Made by a program: the position numbers and the translations under genes. The notes beneath the pieces are model-generated. The model was not told the origin of the DNA and ran no database searches. It was given only the letters and a program-made list of their open reading frames with translations. A stretch of DNA of 64,000 nt from Ochrobactrum teleogrylli (GTDB taxonomy: Bacteria > Pseudomonadota > Alphaproteobacteria > Rhizobiales > Rhizobiaceae). Location of the stretch: positions 186,001-250,000 of the forward strand of contig NZ_VEWL01000002.1 of the NCBI RefSeq assembly GCF_006376685.1, given 5' to 3'. This document shows, piece by piece, positions 1 through 8,169 of the stretch (within the stretch, counting starts at the first letter, position 1; each line of letters begins with the position of its first letter).

Positions 1-110
1 TCAGGGTTATGCTCTCGCTGCCTAATGGCGGTGCGGGAAACCCACTCTAAAGCCCTTAGGGTTAGCACCTTAAGGCGGGGTTCGGAGGCACCTGGCAACA
101 GAAGCCTCCA
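1..110 (+). ncRNA. ssrA: tmRNA (ssrA), 3' part of the coding piece, cut by window edge
   Basis: The first 25 bases read CAG GGT TAT GCT CTC GCT GCC TAA (2-25), that is Q-G-Y-A-L-A-A-stop, the C-terminal end of an ssrA proteolysis tag. After the stop comes structured sequence ending in a hairpin GGAGGC (84-89) / GCCTCC (104-109) and a pyrimidine-rich stretch, where transcription probably ends. In alphaproteobacteria tmRNA is a circularly permuted two-piece RNA whose coding piece lies last in the gene, so the acceptor piece should lie to the left of this window. tmRNA with SmpB rescues stalled ribosomes and tags the nascent chain for ClpXP. The 3' end is approximate. Confidence 0.82.
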
Positions 111-125
111 CTTTCCCTCTTCAAT

Positions 126-1337
126 TCAGGCTGCTGCTGCTTCCGTATCGAGATCGCTCGCTTTGCGGGAGAGAACGATCTGCGTCAGCACGAATGCGGT
201 CAGCGCACAACCGGCGATTCCGCCGACCATAGGCACAGCCGTTCCGTCGAAGAACGAACCGGTAATGCCAATCGCCAGACCGCCAATCACAAAATGCAGC
301 GTTCCCATCAGCGCCGAAGCCGTACCGGCAATCGCGCCATAATCTTCCAGCGCCAGAACCGCCGTGGTTGGGATCACCAGCCCGAGGAAGCCGTAACCGA
401 CGAACAGGAAACTTGCGATCAGCCAGAGCGATTGATGCCCCATCAGTACGGCTGCGAACATAGCGAGCATGGCGGCAGCGAAACCGGATACGGCAAAGCG
501 CATTACACGGCGCAGCCCGAATCGCGCGCCCAGCCAACCATTCAGCTGGGAAACGCCGAAGAACGACACCGCATTGGCCGAAAAAGCCAGCGCATATTCG
601 TTCGGGGTCAGACCGTAGTGATCGATGAGCACGAAGGATGAATTGGCCAGATAAACGAAGAACGAGGCAATGCCAAAGCCGCCGACGAAAACCAGCCCTA
701 GGAAATAGCGGTCCTTGAGCAAGCGGCCATAGCCGCGCAGCGCGCTCCCAACGCTGCTTTCAAGCCGCGCTTCACGCGTTCGCGTTTCCTGTTGGGCCGT
801 CGCAAGCAGCACAAGGCCGATAATCGCCGCGACCAGAACAGCCCAGAACACGCCACGCCAGCCAAAGAAGCTGATAATGACCGAGCCCGTGAGAGGCGCC
901 AGAATCGGCGAAATGGAGAAGACCAGCATCAACAGCGACATCAGCCGCGCCGCTTCGACGCCGGTATGCAGATCACGCACCACAGCGCGCGGAATCACCA
1001 TGCCCGCCGCAGCACCCAACCCCTGCAGGAAGCGAAACAGCACCAGCACATCAATGTTGGTCGCCAGCGCGGAGCCGACGCTGCCGATGGCGAACAGAAT
1101 CAGCCCACCGTAAAGCGGGACTTTGCGCCCGACCATGTCCGACAGAGGCCCACAGAAAAGCTGGGCAATCGCCAAGGCGATGAAGAAGGCAAGCAGACTC
1201 ATCTGCACCGCGCCGGTTTCCGCATGGAGGTCGGCGGCAATCGTCGGCAAGGCAGGGAGATACATGTCGATCGCGAAGGGACCGACGGCGGAAAGAAGAC
1301 CAAGAACAATCGCATTGCGCACAAGACTCGAAGCCAT
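126..1337 (-). CDS. Bcr/CflA-type MFS drug efflux transporter
   Basis: A 403-residue major facilitator protein with about 12 hydrophobic segments. The opening segment (GPFAIDMYLPALPTIAADL), the loop 2-3 signature (GPLSDMVGRK) and the RFLQGLGAA segment are typical of the Bcr/CflA drug:proton antiporters of the inner membrane. The length is normal for the family. The substrate cannot be read from sequence; members export bicyclomycin, chloramphenicol or sulfonamides, or cysteine. It is divergent from a TetR regulator, with 294 bp and a perfect palindrome between them, which suggests that regulator controls it. No strong ribosome-binding site is visible before the ATG at 1337. The stop lies close to the tmRNA 3' end. 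Confidence 0.9.
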   Translation of the reverse strand: MASSLVRNAIVLGLLSAVGPFAIDMYLPALPTIAADLHAETGAVQMSLLAFFIALAIAQLFCGPLSDMVGRKVPLYGGLILFAIGSVGSALATNIDVLVLFRFLQGLGAAAGMVIPRAVVRDLHTGVEAARLMSLLMLVFSISPILAPLTGSVIISFFGWRGVFWAVLVAAIIGLVLLATAQQETRTREARLESSVGSALRGYGRLLKDRYFLGLVFVGGFGIASFFVYLANSSFVLIDHYGLTPNEYALAFSANAVSFFGVSQLNGWLGARFGLRRVMRFAVSGFAAAMLAMFAAVLMGHQSLWLIASFLFVGYGFLGLVIPTTAVLALEDYGAIAGTASALMGTLHFVIGGLAIGITGSFFDGTAVPMVGGIAGCALTAFVLTQIVLSRKASDLDTEAAAA

Positions 1338-1566
1338 GGGAGACGCGCTTTCATCAATGTTTCGTGAGGTGCCCGCACCGGTTTCGGATCGCCAACTTCG
1401 CTTGGGAGGGTGGATCGCTGGGCTCGCAAAACCGGTACTGGATTGAATAACTCTATGTAACTGCTATGGCTTTTCAGATGATATCCGGGATATACGCGCT
1501 TAAACGGGCAAACCAGACTTCTGAAATGACTGTCACAGTCTCTTGTCTAGACGAAACGCCAAAAGG

Positions 1567-1588
1567 AATTTGACATTGATGTCAAATT
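1567..1588. promoter_or_regulatory. 22-bp palindrome, candidate TetR operator
   Basis: A perfect inverted repeat: arm AATTTGACAT (1567-1576), spacer TG, arm ATGTCAAATT (1579-1588). It lies 44 bp before the annotated TetR-family start and in the divergent interval shared with the efflux gene. Its size and symmetry fit a TetR-dimer operator. A shorter palindrome, ATATCC-G-GGATAT, lies nearer the pump, around 1480-1492. The link to the regulator is inferred from position. Confidence 0.6.
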
Positions 1589-1631
1589 AGACACCATTGT
1601 CCAAAACGTCAAGTCATCTTATGTTGGGCTT

Positions 1632-2369
1632 ATGAAACCTACTGACATAATCGAAATGGCCGCCCCGCCGGTGAAGCGTAGCACCACCGGAAAAGGGCTG
1701 AATGCCGCTGCAAACACTGCCGCCATGAAGCCTGGGCAGTGCATGAAGCGCGATTTCATCCTGTGTTCTGCGGCGCGCGTTTTCTCGCGCGACGGGTTTC
1801 AGGGCGCCAGTATCGACCTGATTGCAAACGAGGCCGGCGTTTCGCGCCAGACCATCTATAACCACTACCGCGATAAGGAAGCTTTGCTTGCCGCTGTGGT
1901 TGAAGACGCCTTGGACCGCATGAATGCAAGCCTGTTTGCCGTGCTATCCACTTTTCCACAGAGCGGTGACAATCTTGAGCGGGATCTGACGGCTTTCGCG
2001 ATCCGCATGAGCCGGAACTGCGTTTACGATCCATCGGGTGCTTTTCTGCGCAAGCTTTTGCAGTCGAGTACGCCCGACATGTCTTTCGCGGGCTATATCT
2101 GCAAGACCAAGGGTCCGGCGCAGGCTGTCCCGGCCATTGCCGCGTGCCTGTCCCGTCTGGCGCTGGCGGGACATTTGCGCCTCAATGATCCTGATCTGGC
2201 GGCACTGCATTTCATGGCCCTGATCAGCGCCGATACGCAACTGCACGCCTTGCACGGATGCGCCATTGATGACGACACCATTGAGCGCAGCGCCATCAAT
2301 GGCGTCAGGACATTTCTGCTGGCATTTGGCGGGACCGCTTCGTCGCCGCAAGCTGCCCCTCTCCCCTGA
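1632..2369 (+). CDS. TetR/AcrR-family transcriptional regulator
   Basis: A 245-residue protein. An N-terminal DNA-binding domain has a helix-turn-helix at about residues 58-82 (IDLIANEAGVSRQTIYNHY), followed by an all-helical ligand-binding domain. TetR proteins usually have about 200 residues; the first 37 residues here look like a linker, so the ATG at 1743 (208 aa, starting MKRDFILC) is a possible true start. Divergence from the efflux gene and the intergenic palindrome suggest local repression relieved by a pump substrate. The ligand is unknown. Confidence 0.87.
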   Translation: MKPTDIIEMAAPPVKRSTTGKGLNAAANTAAMKPGQCMKRDFILCSAARVFSRDGFQGASIDLIANEAGVSRQTIYNHYRDKEALLAAVVEDALDRMNASLFAVLSTFPQSGDNLERDLTAFAIRMSRNCVYDPSGAFLRKLLQSSTPDMSFAGYICKTKGPAQAVPAIAACLSRLALAGHLRLNDPDLAALHFMALISADTQLHALHGCAIDDDTIERSAINGVRTFLLAFGGTASSPQAAPLP

Positions 2370-2430
2370 CAGATCGAGCAGTGCTGCCGCACTTTCGCGA
2401 TATATATCATCGTTTCCTGCGAGAACGAAC

Positions 2431-2461
2431 TTGACATCTGCCTGCGAATCCGTGGGATAAG
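2431..2461 (+). promoter_or_regulatory. Candidate sspB promoter giving a leaderless or near-leaderless mRNA
   Basis: A perfect -35 box TTGACA (2431-2436) is followed 19 bp later by GATAAG (2456-2461), a fair -10. The expected transcription start falls at about 2468, where the sspB ATG lies. No Shine-Dalgarno sequence precedes that ATG (GAAACCC). Both facts fit a leaderless transcript, but this rests on pattern only. Confidence 0.4.
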
Positions 2462-2467
2462 AAACCC

Positions 2468-3043
2468 ATGGTACAGGATCTGATCCGTTACGACATTCTC
2501 GCTCAGGAAGCCCTTCGTGGCGTCATCCGCAAGGTTCTTGCGGAGGTGGCCAAGGCTGGCCTGCCGGGCAATCATCATTTCTTTATCACGTTCCTCACCG
2601 GAGCGCCGGGCGTGCGTATTTCCACGCGCCTGAAAGAGAAATATCCCGAGCAGATGACAATCGTGTTGCAGCATCAGTTCTGGGACATGAATGTCACCGA
2701 TCAGCTGTTCGAAGTCGGCCTGTCTTTCGGTGATATTCCCGAAAAGTTGGTGATACCATTCTCGGCAGTGCGTGGTTTCTACGACCCGTCCGTCAATTTC
2801 GAACTTGAGTTCGATGTTGCGGCAGTTCAGCCGACCAGCGACAATGACGAAGACCACAATATCGCGCCAATCGAGATGATGCCGGTGGAAACCGCGCCCG
2901 AAAAGCCGGAAAAGCCCAAGGCGAAGTCGCGCAAGACTGCTGCTGAAAAGCAGGCAGCCGCCGCGAAGGATAATGCTGAGGGCGAAGATACGCCGAAGCC
3001 ATCCGCCGACGTGGTATCGCTGGACGCTTTCCGCAAGAAGTAA
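2468..3043 (+). CDS. sspB: SspB, ClpXP adaptor protein
   Basis: 191 residues of the alphaproteobacterial SspB type. Residues 1-125 form the substrate-binding fold, with conserved stretches ITFLTGAPGV, IVLQHQFWD and IPFSAVRGFYDPS. A charged Ala/Lys/Glu linker follows, and the protein ends in DVVSLDAFRKK, where SspB proteins carry the ClpX-docking peptide. SspB tethers ssrA-tagged and other substrates to ClpXP. The tmRNA gene that makes such tags ends 2.4 kb upstream. It is monocistronic or leads a loose group with the three small genes downstream. Confidence 0.92.
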   Translation: MVQDLIRYDILAQEALRGVIRKVLAEVAKAGLPGNHHFFITFLTGAPGVRISTRLKEKYPEQMTIVLQHQFWDMNVTDQLFEVGLSFGDIPEKLVIPFSAVRGFYDPSVNFELEFDVAAVQPTSDNDEDHNIAPIEMMPVETAPEKPEKPKAKSRKTAAEKQAAAAKDNAEGEDTPKPSADVVSLDAFRKK

Positions 3044-3263
3044 ATCTTCTTCCCAACTTTGCATGAATTCATGAAGGCTTTGGCTGCGCTGCAAGTATGT
3101 TGCTGTGGCCAGAAACCGTTCGTATAAAACTGTGGCCAGACAGGGCGTTATTCCATAGTATATTACTGACCAGACCATTCGTTTTGACTTCGATCAAGGC
3201 AACCGAAGTTTAAAATGATATGATAGCGGCCATTACGGCAGTGGAAATCAAGGCGGGAATCTC

Positions 3264-3440
3264 ATGGTCCGTTTGTTAGCGCAGGCAGTTCTCTGGATAA
3301 GCGGCGTTATTGCTGCGTTTTTCATCGCGAGCGACGCGCCGAACTTTCCCCTCTGGCAAATGACCATCGGCCTTTTGCTACTCGTCGCGGTTTCAGTCGC
3401 GATCTGGTGGTTCACCAATCCCAAGGAACCGAGACAGTAA
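3264..3440 (+). CDS. Small membrane protein, 58 aa
   Basis: ATG at 3264, preceded by a purine-rich AAGGCGGGA ribosome-binding site, opens a 58-codon frame ending TAA at 3438-3440. The product has two hydrophobic segments, about residues 4-22 and 32-51 (LLLLVAVSVAIWWF), joined by a short loop, and a short charged tail (NPKEPRQ). It looks like a two-pass inner-membrane peptide. I do not recognise a family. It stands alone between sspB and the DUF4169 gene. Confidence 0.6.
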   Translation: MVRLLAQAVLWISGVIAAFFIASDAPNFPLWQMTIGLLLLVAVSVAIWWFTNPKEPRQ

Positions 3441-3506
3441 GCCAAGCCGACAGCTTGCAGCCCGTCGAAGCGCCGCGTTATAAAAGCGTGTGTCAACGCA
3501 CTAAGA

Positions 3507-3556
3507 GCGCATCCCGAAAAGTGTGAAACGGTTTTCGGGTTAGATGCGCGTTAAAA
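3507..3556. repeat. Dispersed intergenic palindrome, family A, copy 1
   Basis: Imperfect inverted repeat GCGCATCCCGAAAA (3507-3520) ... TTTTCGGG ... GATGCGC (3543-3549), then GTTAAAA. A near-identical copy with the same tail lies at 49189-49238. Such palindromes are common between genes in Brucellaceae genomes. It lies directly before element B. Confidence 0.85.
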
Positions 3557-3563
3557 CAAAGAA

Positions 3564-3606
3564 TTAGAGCGCCGATCTGATGCAATCAGATCGAAACGCG
3601 CTCTAA
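3564..3606. repeat. Intergenic palindrome, element B
   Basis: Inverted repeat with outer arms TTAGAGCG (3564-3571) and CGCTCTAA (3599-3606) and an inner stem GATCTGAT / ATCAGATC. The outer motif resembles the TAGAGCGGTT / AACCGCTCTA element at 16341-16381. It ends 18 bp before the DUF4169 start and could fold in the mRNA leader. Confidence 0.75.
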
Positions 3607-3624
3607 GCCATCCGAGACATCGAC

Positions 3625-3825
3625 ATGAGCGACATCGTCAATCTGCGGCAGTTCAAGAAAAAGAAAGCGCGTGACGCCAAGGAAAAGCAGGCGGATCAAA
3701 ACCGCATTCTTTTCGGACGAACGAAAGTGGAAAAAGACTTCGCGCGGGAAGAGACCCGCAAGAGCGAACGCTTTCTGGACGTGAATCGCCTGGAGCGCAA
3801 AGACGACGCGGATGGTGAGCTTTGA
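3625..3825 (+). CDS. DUF4169-family small basic protein
   Basis: 66 residues, very rich in Lys, Arg, Glu and Asp and predicted helical. It starts MSDIVNLRQFKKKKARD and ends with a charged segment (FLDVNRLERKDDADGEL). This matches the DUF4169 family of short alphaproteobacterial proteins. It overlaps the next gene by 4 bp (TTGA), so the pair is translationally coupled. Its function is unknown. Its N-terminus resembles the C-terminal ClpX-docking tail of SspB encoded 0.6 kb upstream. Confidence 0.8.
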   Translation: MSDIVNLRQFKKKKARDAKEKQADQNRILFGRTKVEKDFAREETRKSERFLDVNRLERKDDADGEL

Positions 3826-4058
3826 GCACCGGCGGCCTGCGCAAGCACTCTGTCAGCATTCGCGGCCATGCGACCAGCTATACGCTGGAAGACGAATTCT
3901 TCGAGATTCTCCACCAGATTGCCGAAATGCGCGGCCAGTCGATTGCATCACTGGTGGCCGAGGTGGACAGCAAGCGTGAGCGCACCACCAACCTCTCATC
4001 GGCGCTGCGGCTCCACGTATTGAACTGGCTCAAATCGCAGTTACCACCAGCCAGCTGA
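3822..4058 (+). CDS. Ribbon-helix-helix domain protein
   Basis: 78 residues starting at TTG 3822, which overlaps the DUF4169 stop (TTGA). A short strand (RKHSVSIRGHATSYTL) is followed by two helices (EDEFFEILHQIAEMRG; SIASLVAEVDS), the order of ribbon-helix-helix DNA-binding proteins. The C-terminus (LSSALRLHVLNWLKSQL) is also typical of the alphaproteobacterial RHH family found beside DUF4169 genes. It could be a dimeric regulator; the target is not evident. There is no toxin-like partner, so I do not call it an antitoxin. Confidence 0.75.
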   Translation: MSTGGLRKHSVSIRGHATSYTLEDEFFEILHQIAEMRGQSIASLVAEVDSKRERTTNLSSALRLHVLNWLKSQLPPAS

Positions 4059-4069
4059 TAGCAAACCGA

Positions 4070-7000
4070 TCACGGCTGCGGCACGGGTGCGCTCGGTGCT
4101 GGCTCCAGACTTTTCAGGAATTCATTCAGCGACTGTCCGCCTTGTGGGCTGGCCAACGGCATCGCCGCGCCATTTTCGGCCCCGCCTTCCGGATTGGCTG
4201 GCTGCGGCTGCTCCGACTCGCGACGCTTCTTCTCCTCAGCTTGTTTTTCTGCTGCAACCCGTGCCGCCGCTTCGGAACGACGGCGCGTCTCGTCTTCCTG
4301 CTGAGCACGTTCACGTTCCGCCGCATCAGCTTCCAATACGCCAAGCTGACGGCGCAGACGCTGCTTTTCCATCAGACTGGCCTGCATGGCCTCGACACGC
4401 TCCTGTTCACGCTCCAGCGCACGCTGGGTCAGGAACTGCACAAGCGGCTGCCGGTCGAGCTTTACTTCTGGCCGGTCATAGGTTCCGCCGATGGTGAAGG
4501 CCACCTGCGGCGCAAGGCCGGTCTGCGCGCCCTCATTACCCTGGAAGGTAAAAGTTCCGCTGCCCCCGACGCCGAGCGTCGAAAGATCGAATTGCAAATC
4601 GCTCAACAAAGCTGCGTTGCCGTCCGACAGGTTGGCGGCAGACATCCGCGCCGTACCGCCCGCTACCGTGAATTCGAAACGCGCGTCGCCGGGCGTAAAC
4701 CGCGCATCCGGGGCGACGGCCTTATCGGCAATGGCGGCAAACCGCTTCGCATCCAGTTTTTCGTCGCCCGCAGGCTGATCGCCAATGCCGTCAGCGGCTG
4801 CGACCATGGCAGGCAGCGCCGCACCATCAAGACCGGCGACCGCGAATTTTTCGACATCCACGGTCGCAGTTCCCGCCAGCGAACCGACCAGCGCAGCAGC
4901 GTTTTCACCGCTGCCATTCAGCGTCACCGCAGCCTTGACGACACCACCCAGCGGGGCCGAACCATCTTCCAGATGGTAGAAATTGGCGAGGTCCGCACCG
5001 CTCCATTTCAGATCGGTCGAAAGCAGCGCATTCTTGTCGCTGTTGCGCAACGACAGGGTGCCGACGAGATAACCCCCTGCCCAGTTTCCGGTCAGTTCGG
5101 TGAGGCTCAGACTATCGATCGTCTTTTGCAGCCGCGTCGAAAACTCGGTCGCCGTGCCGAAACCTTGCATATGCGCCTCAGCAACATTCAACTTCACGTC
5201 GATCAGCAGCGGCAGCGACGGACGAACCGCAAAGGCCCCACGCGGCCAGATGGACTTTTCTGTCGGCTTGGCTGGTTCAAACGCGTCCTGACCGAGCATG
5301 ATGGCCGCCAGACCATCGACTTCAAGCGAAGCGAGCTTCGCTTCGCCCTTCAATTGCGGCAATCCGCTATCGGCAAAGTTCGCCTCCAGCCGCGCCGAAA
5401 CATCTTCGCCACCCAACTGGCCAGCAAGATTCGGAAAGCGCAAAATGCCTTTGGCAAACTGGAAATCACTGGAAAGCTCAGCGGAAAGCCCCGCGCCATA
5501 ACCCGGCAATGCATAGCCCGCTGTCGCGATGAATGGCTGCAGATCGGCTGATTTGACCTGCGCCTTGCCGCTTGCGGCAATATCGTTGCCGATCAGCGAA
5601 ATCACCCCGTCAGCCGAAGCCGTGCCATCCGGCGCCGTCAGCTTGAGAAGCGTCCGCATTCCGGCGCTTGGCGCGCCCTGCATGGTCAGATCGGCGGTCA
5701 GTTCACCGGCAAGGCCCAATGGCAGCGACGGCAGGCCGATCAGCGCCAGCACTGCCTCTCCCTGCTCGGAACTAGCCGTGCCGTTCAGCTGCATCTGCAA
5801 CGGGTCTGCTTCCGTTTCGCCACCGCTGGCCGTTCCCGACAGGTCGAGCTTCATCCCACCGGTCTTGCCAGTGACGCTGAAGGAGAACTCGCCGCTGCCG
5901 GGCGAAGTCTTGGGCCTCGTCTCGGCTGGTCGCGCACTTTTGCCCTTGGCTGCGCCGTTCTTCGCGGGATTGGCTTGCGTTTCCGGCCTGACCGGCGCAA
6001 CCGCATTGGCGATCACGTTGATCTCGCTGTCTTCAAACAGACCGGGGAAATTGGCCGCGCGCGCCGACAAGGCGTGGAACAGCGGCAACTGCGGATACCG
6101 GTTCGCCATCAACGCGATAAAGCGGGACAGATCGCCCGAAAGGATCGTCGCGTCGAGCTTGCCCGACGGTGAATTGGCGAAAGGCTCATAGGCGCCGGTT
6201 GCCGTCAGCGTCGCATCGGCGACATCGCTGATCATCAGCCGGTCGAAATCGAAGCGTCCATCGTGAAGGCGCATCGCCAGATCGACATTGGCCGCTTCCA
6301 TATCCTTGAACCGCACAGGCCCGGCCTTGAAGCCGACATTGAGCGTTTGCGCATCGAGAAGCGCCAGCCCCTCGCCGCCGGAGAAGAACGAAACGAAAGC
6401 CTGCAAGGCATCGCTCTCCACCGCGCCGCCCTGGAGATTGACGTCGATGGTCGGCTGCGCCGCCCCATTGACCTGCCGCAGCAGGGATCCTTTGAGCGAC
6501 GTCTTGCCCAGACCGATTTCCAGATCGTCGATGCGCTGCATGCCGTCGCGCAAATCGACCTTGCCGGAGAAGCCGGCCCCGTCGAGCGCGCGGATCGATT
6601 CATCCACGGTCTCATTGAGCCAGGTGGCAAGACCGGATGGCTGGCGCGATGCCACCAGCATCTCACCCTTGAAACCGAAATCATCGCCAACCGAAAGCCT
6701 GCCCTTGGCCTCGACCTTGGTGCGCCCCGGCAGGTCAGCCGCGAACTGGCGAATATTCCAGTCGCCGCCATCGGGTTCGGCGTTGATCGTTACGGAGCGA
6801 ATGGTGGTTCCACCGGCAACGACCGCTGGCAAACGAAGGTCAATACGGCCCGGTATGGTCGGGATTGGCAATTGTTCGAGAACGCGGCGCGCAATGGCGA
6901 TGCGGTCCGTCAGCGGCATGGCGGAAGCGACCTGCTGGTCTTCCGCCGTCTCGCTTGGGCCCCAGAAAATCTGCTGCCCATCGGCGCTGATTTCAAAGCG

Positions 7001-7927
7001 CGGCACATTGCCGTAATCAATCAGTGCCTTGCCATTAACCACGTAAGGATTGTCGGCTGGCCCCTGCTCCATGCGAAATTCGCTTGCATCGAAGCGGTCG
7101 GTATCGGCGGCAAACTTGCCGGTGAGGCGCAGGCCACTGAAAAACGGCTTATCGGCGGACGCGTCTTTCTGGCTTTTGGCGTTTTGCGCCACCATATCGG
7201 AGGAGCGCAGCGAAAAATCGCCCGCATAATTCAACCGGCCATCTTTGAGGACAATATCGCCATCGGTTTCGAATGCGGCGGGAATAGCTTCCGGCGAAAC
7301 ACGCGCCCGCAATCGCAGGGAACCGTCAGGCTTCGCCTCGCCGCTCGTCAGATCGACGGAAAGCTTGCGGCCCGCAAGGCTAAAACTGCTTTGCGCCTGC
7401 CAAGGCCCCGCGAGGCTGTTGGCCGACAGCACGGCATTAAGGCCCGTGGCCTCATGAACGCGCCCGCTTGCCAAGTCATGCAGCGTCACGGTGCCGTCGC
7501 TGATCGACAGCCGTTCGACCTTGATCTGCGATGGATCGAGCGGCGTGGACGGACGAATGGCCCAATCCACCTTGCCGTCCTTATCCAGCGAGATCGAAAC
7601 GCGCGGACGCTCGACGCGCATGTCGAAAATCAGCACCTGACCGCGCAGGAAAGGCATCAGTTCCGCATCCATCGAAAACCGGGCGAGCGTCATCACCGGA
7701 TGCGTTGCATCGGCCCCGACGCGGACATCGGAAAAGGTCACAGATGGAAACGGCAGCAGCCGCGCATTCACATCGCCCGCCACCTTGACAGGACGTCCCA
7801 GAATGCGGCTCGCCTCGCGTTCGAAATCGGCCCGATAGCCGCTCCAGTCGACAAAAGGCGGCACCACCAGCGCCGCTGTCAAAAGCAGCACCAGAAGCCC
7901 GCCGACAATGACGAATATGCGGCCCAA
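4070..7927 (-). CDS. AsmA-family (AsmA/YhdP-like) large envelope protein
   Basis: 1285 residues. One N-terminal membrane anchor (about residues 4-25, FVIVGGLLVLLLTAALVVPPF) is followed by the AsmA domain (WSGYRADFEREASRILGRPV) and a very long repetitive beta-rich region. C-terminal AsmA-like repeats end near residue 1180, then come an Arg/Glu/Gln-rich coiled coil (ALEREQERVEAMQASLMEKQ) and a Pro-rich tail. AsmA-like proteins span the periplasm and are thought to move phospholipid to the outer membrane. The start is TTG at 7927 with GGAG seven bases upstream. It converges with the RHH gene (11 bp gap). Confidence 0.88.
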   Translation of the reverse strand: MGRIFVIVGGLLVLLLTAALVVPPFVDWSGYRADFEREASRILGRPVKVAGDVNARLLPFPSVTFSDVRVGADATHPVMTLARFSMDAELMPFLRGQVLIFDMRVERPRVSISLDKDGKVDWAIRPSTPLDPSQIKVERLSISDGTVTLHDLASGRVHEATGLNAVLSANSLAGPWQAQSSFSLAGRKLSVDLTSGEAKPDGSLRLRARVSPEAIPAAFETDGDIVLKDGRLNYAGDFSLRSSDMVAQNAKSQKDASADKPFFSGLRLTGKFAADTDRFDASEFRMEQGPADNPYVVNGKALIDYGNVPRFEISADGQQIFWGPSETAEDQQVASAMPLTDRIAIARRVLEQLPIPTIPGRIDLRLPAVVAGGTTIRSVTINAEPDGGDWNIRQFAADLPGRTKVEAKGRLSVGDDFGFKGEMLVASRQPSGLATWLNETVDESIRALDGAGFSGKVDLRDGMQRIDDLEIGLGKTSLKGSLLRQVNGAAQPTIDVNLQGGAVESDALQAFVSFFSGGEGLALLDAQTLNVGFKAGPVRFKDMEAANVDLAMRLHDGRFDFDRLMISDVADATLTATGAYEPFANSPSGKLDATILSGDLSRFIALMANRYPQLPLFHALSARAANFPGLFEDSEINVIANAVAPVRPETQANPAKNGAAKGKSARPAETRPKTSPGSGEFSFSVTGKTGGMKLDLSGTASGGETEADPLQMQLNGTASSEQGEAVLALIGLPSLPLGLAGELTADLTMQGAPSAGMRTLLKLTAPDGTASADGVISLIGNDIAASGKAQVKSADLQPFIATAGYALPGYGAGLSAELSSDFQFAKGILRFPNLAGQLGGEDVSARLEANFADSGLPQLKGEAKLASLEVDGLAAIMLGQDAFEPAKPTEKSIWPRGAFAVRPSLPLLIDVKLNVAEAHMQGFGTATEFSTRLQKTIDSLSLTELTGNWAGGYLVGTLSLRNSDKNALLSTDLKWSGADLANFYHLEDGSAPLGGVVKAAVTLNGSGENAAALVGSLAGTATVDVEKFAVAGLDGAALPAMVAAADGIGDQPAGDEKLDAKRFAAIADKAVAPDARFTPGDARFEFTVAGGTARMSAANLSDGNAALLSDLQFDLSTLGVGGSGTFTFQGNEGAQTGLAPQVAFTIGGTYDRPEVKLDRQPLVQFLTQRALEREQERVEAMQASLMEKQRLRRQLGVLEADAAERERAQQEDETRRRSEAAARVAAEKQAEEKKRRESEQPQPANPEGGAENGAAMPLASPQGGQSLNEFLKSLEPAPSAPVPQP

Positions 7928-8013
7928 GAAGCAGCTCCGGTCAGTCAGGTGAATTCGGTCAGGCGCGAGACAACAGGTGAATCACGCCATATTTACCAAC
8001 GCAACATAGTGCA

Positions 8014-8056
8014 TCATCGCACAAAGTGCGAAGCGGTTTTCAGGATTGCGCGGCAA
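8014..8056. repeat. Degenerate dispersed repeat
   Basis: AAAGTGCGAAGCGGTTTTC with flanking sequence, between the AsmA and FAD-oxidase genes. It resembles the core of family A (AAAAGTGTGAAACGGTTTTC at 3517) and, on the other strand, the second half of the repeat near 16430. The flanks are too diverged for a palindrome. Confidence 0.4.
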
Positions 8057-8169
8057 CAAAAAACAGCATCGGTTCGGCGACAACAAGGCAAGCTGCCGCC
8101 CAACCGATCCAAATAGGTCCCCTCGCTGAATCACCCTCTGAGCCGAGCGGCGCAAAAGGCTGATTTGAT

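Noticed and set aside
25..342. Plus-strand 105-residue frame at the left edge
   Set aside because: It runs through tmRNA 3' sequence and then antisense to the efflux gene; no ribosome-binding site or protein-family signal.
4142..8116. Long plus-strand frames (469 and 617 residues) opposite the AsmA gene
   Set aside because: Arg/Gln/His-rich shadow translations of a GC-rich gene. The minus-strand AsmA frame has a signal anchor and family motifs.
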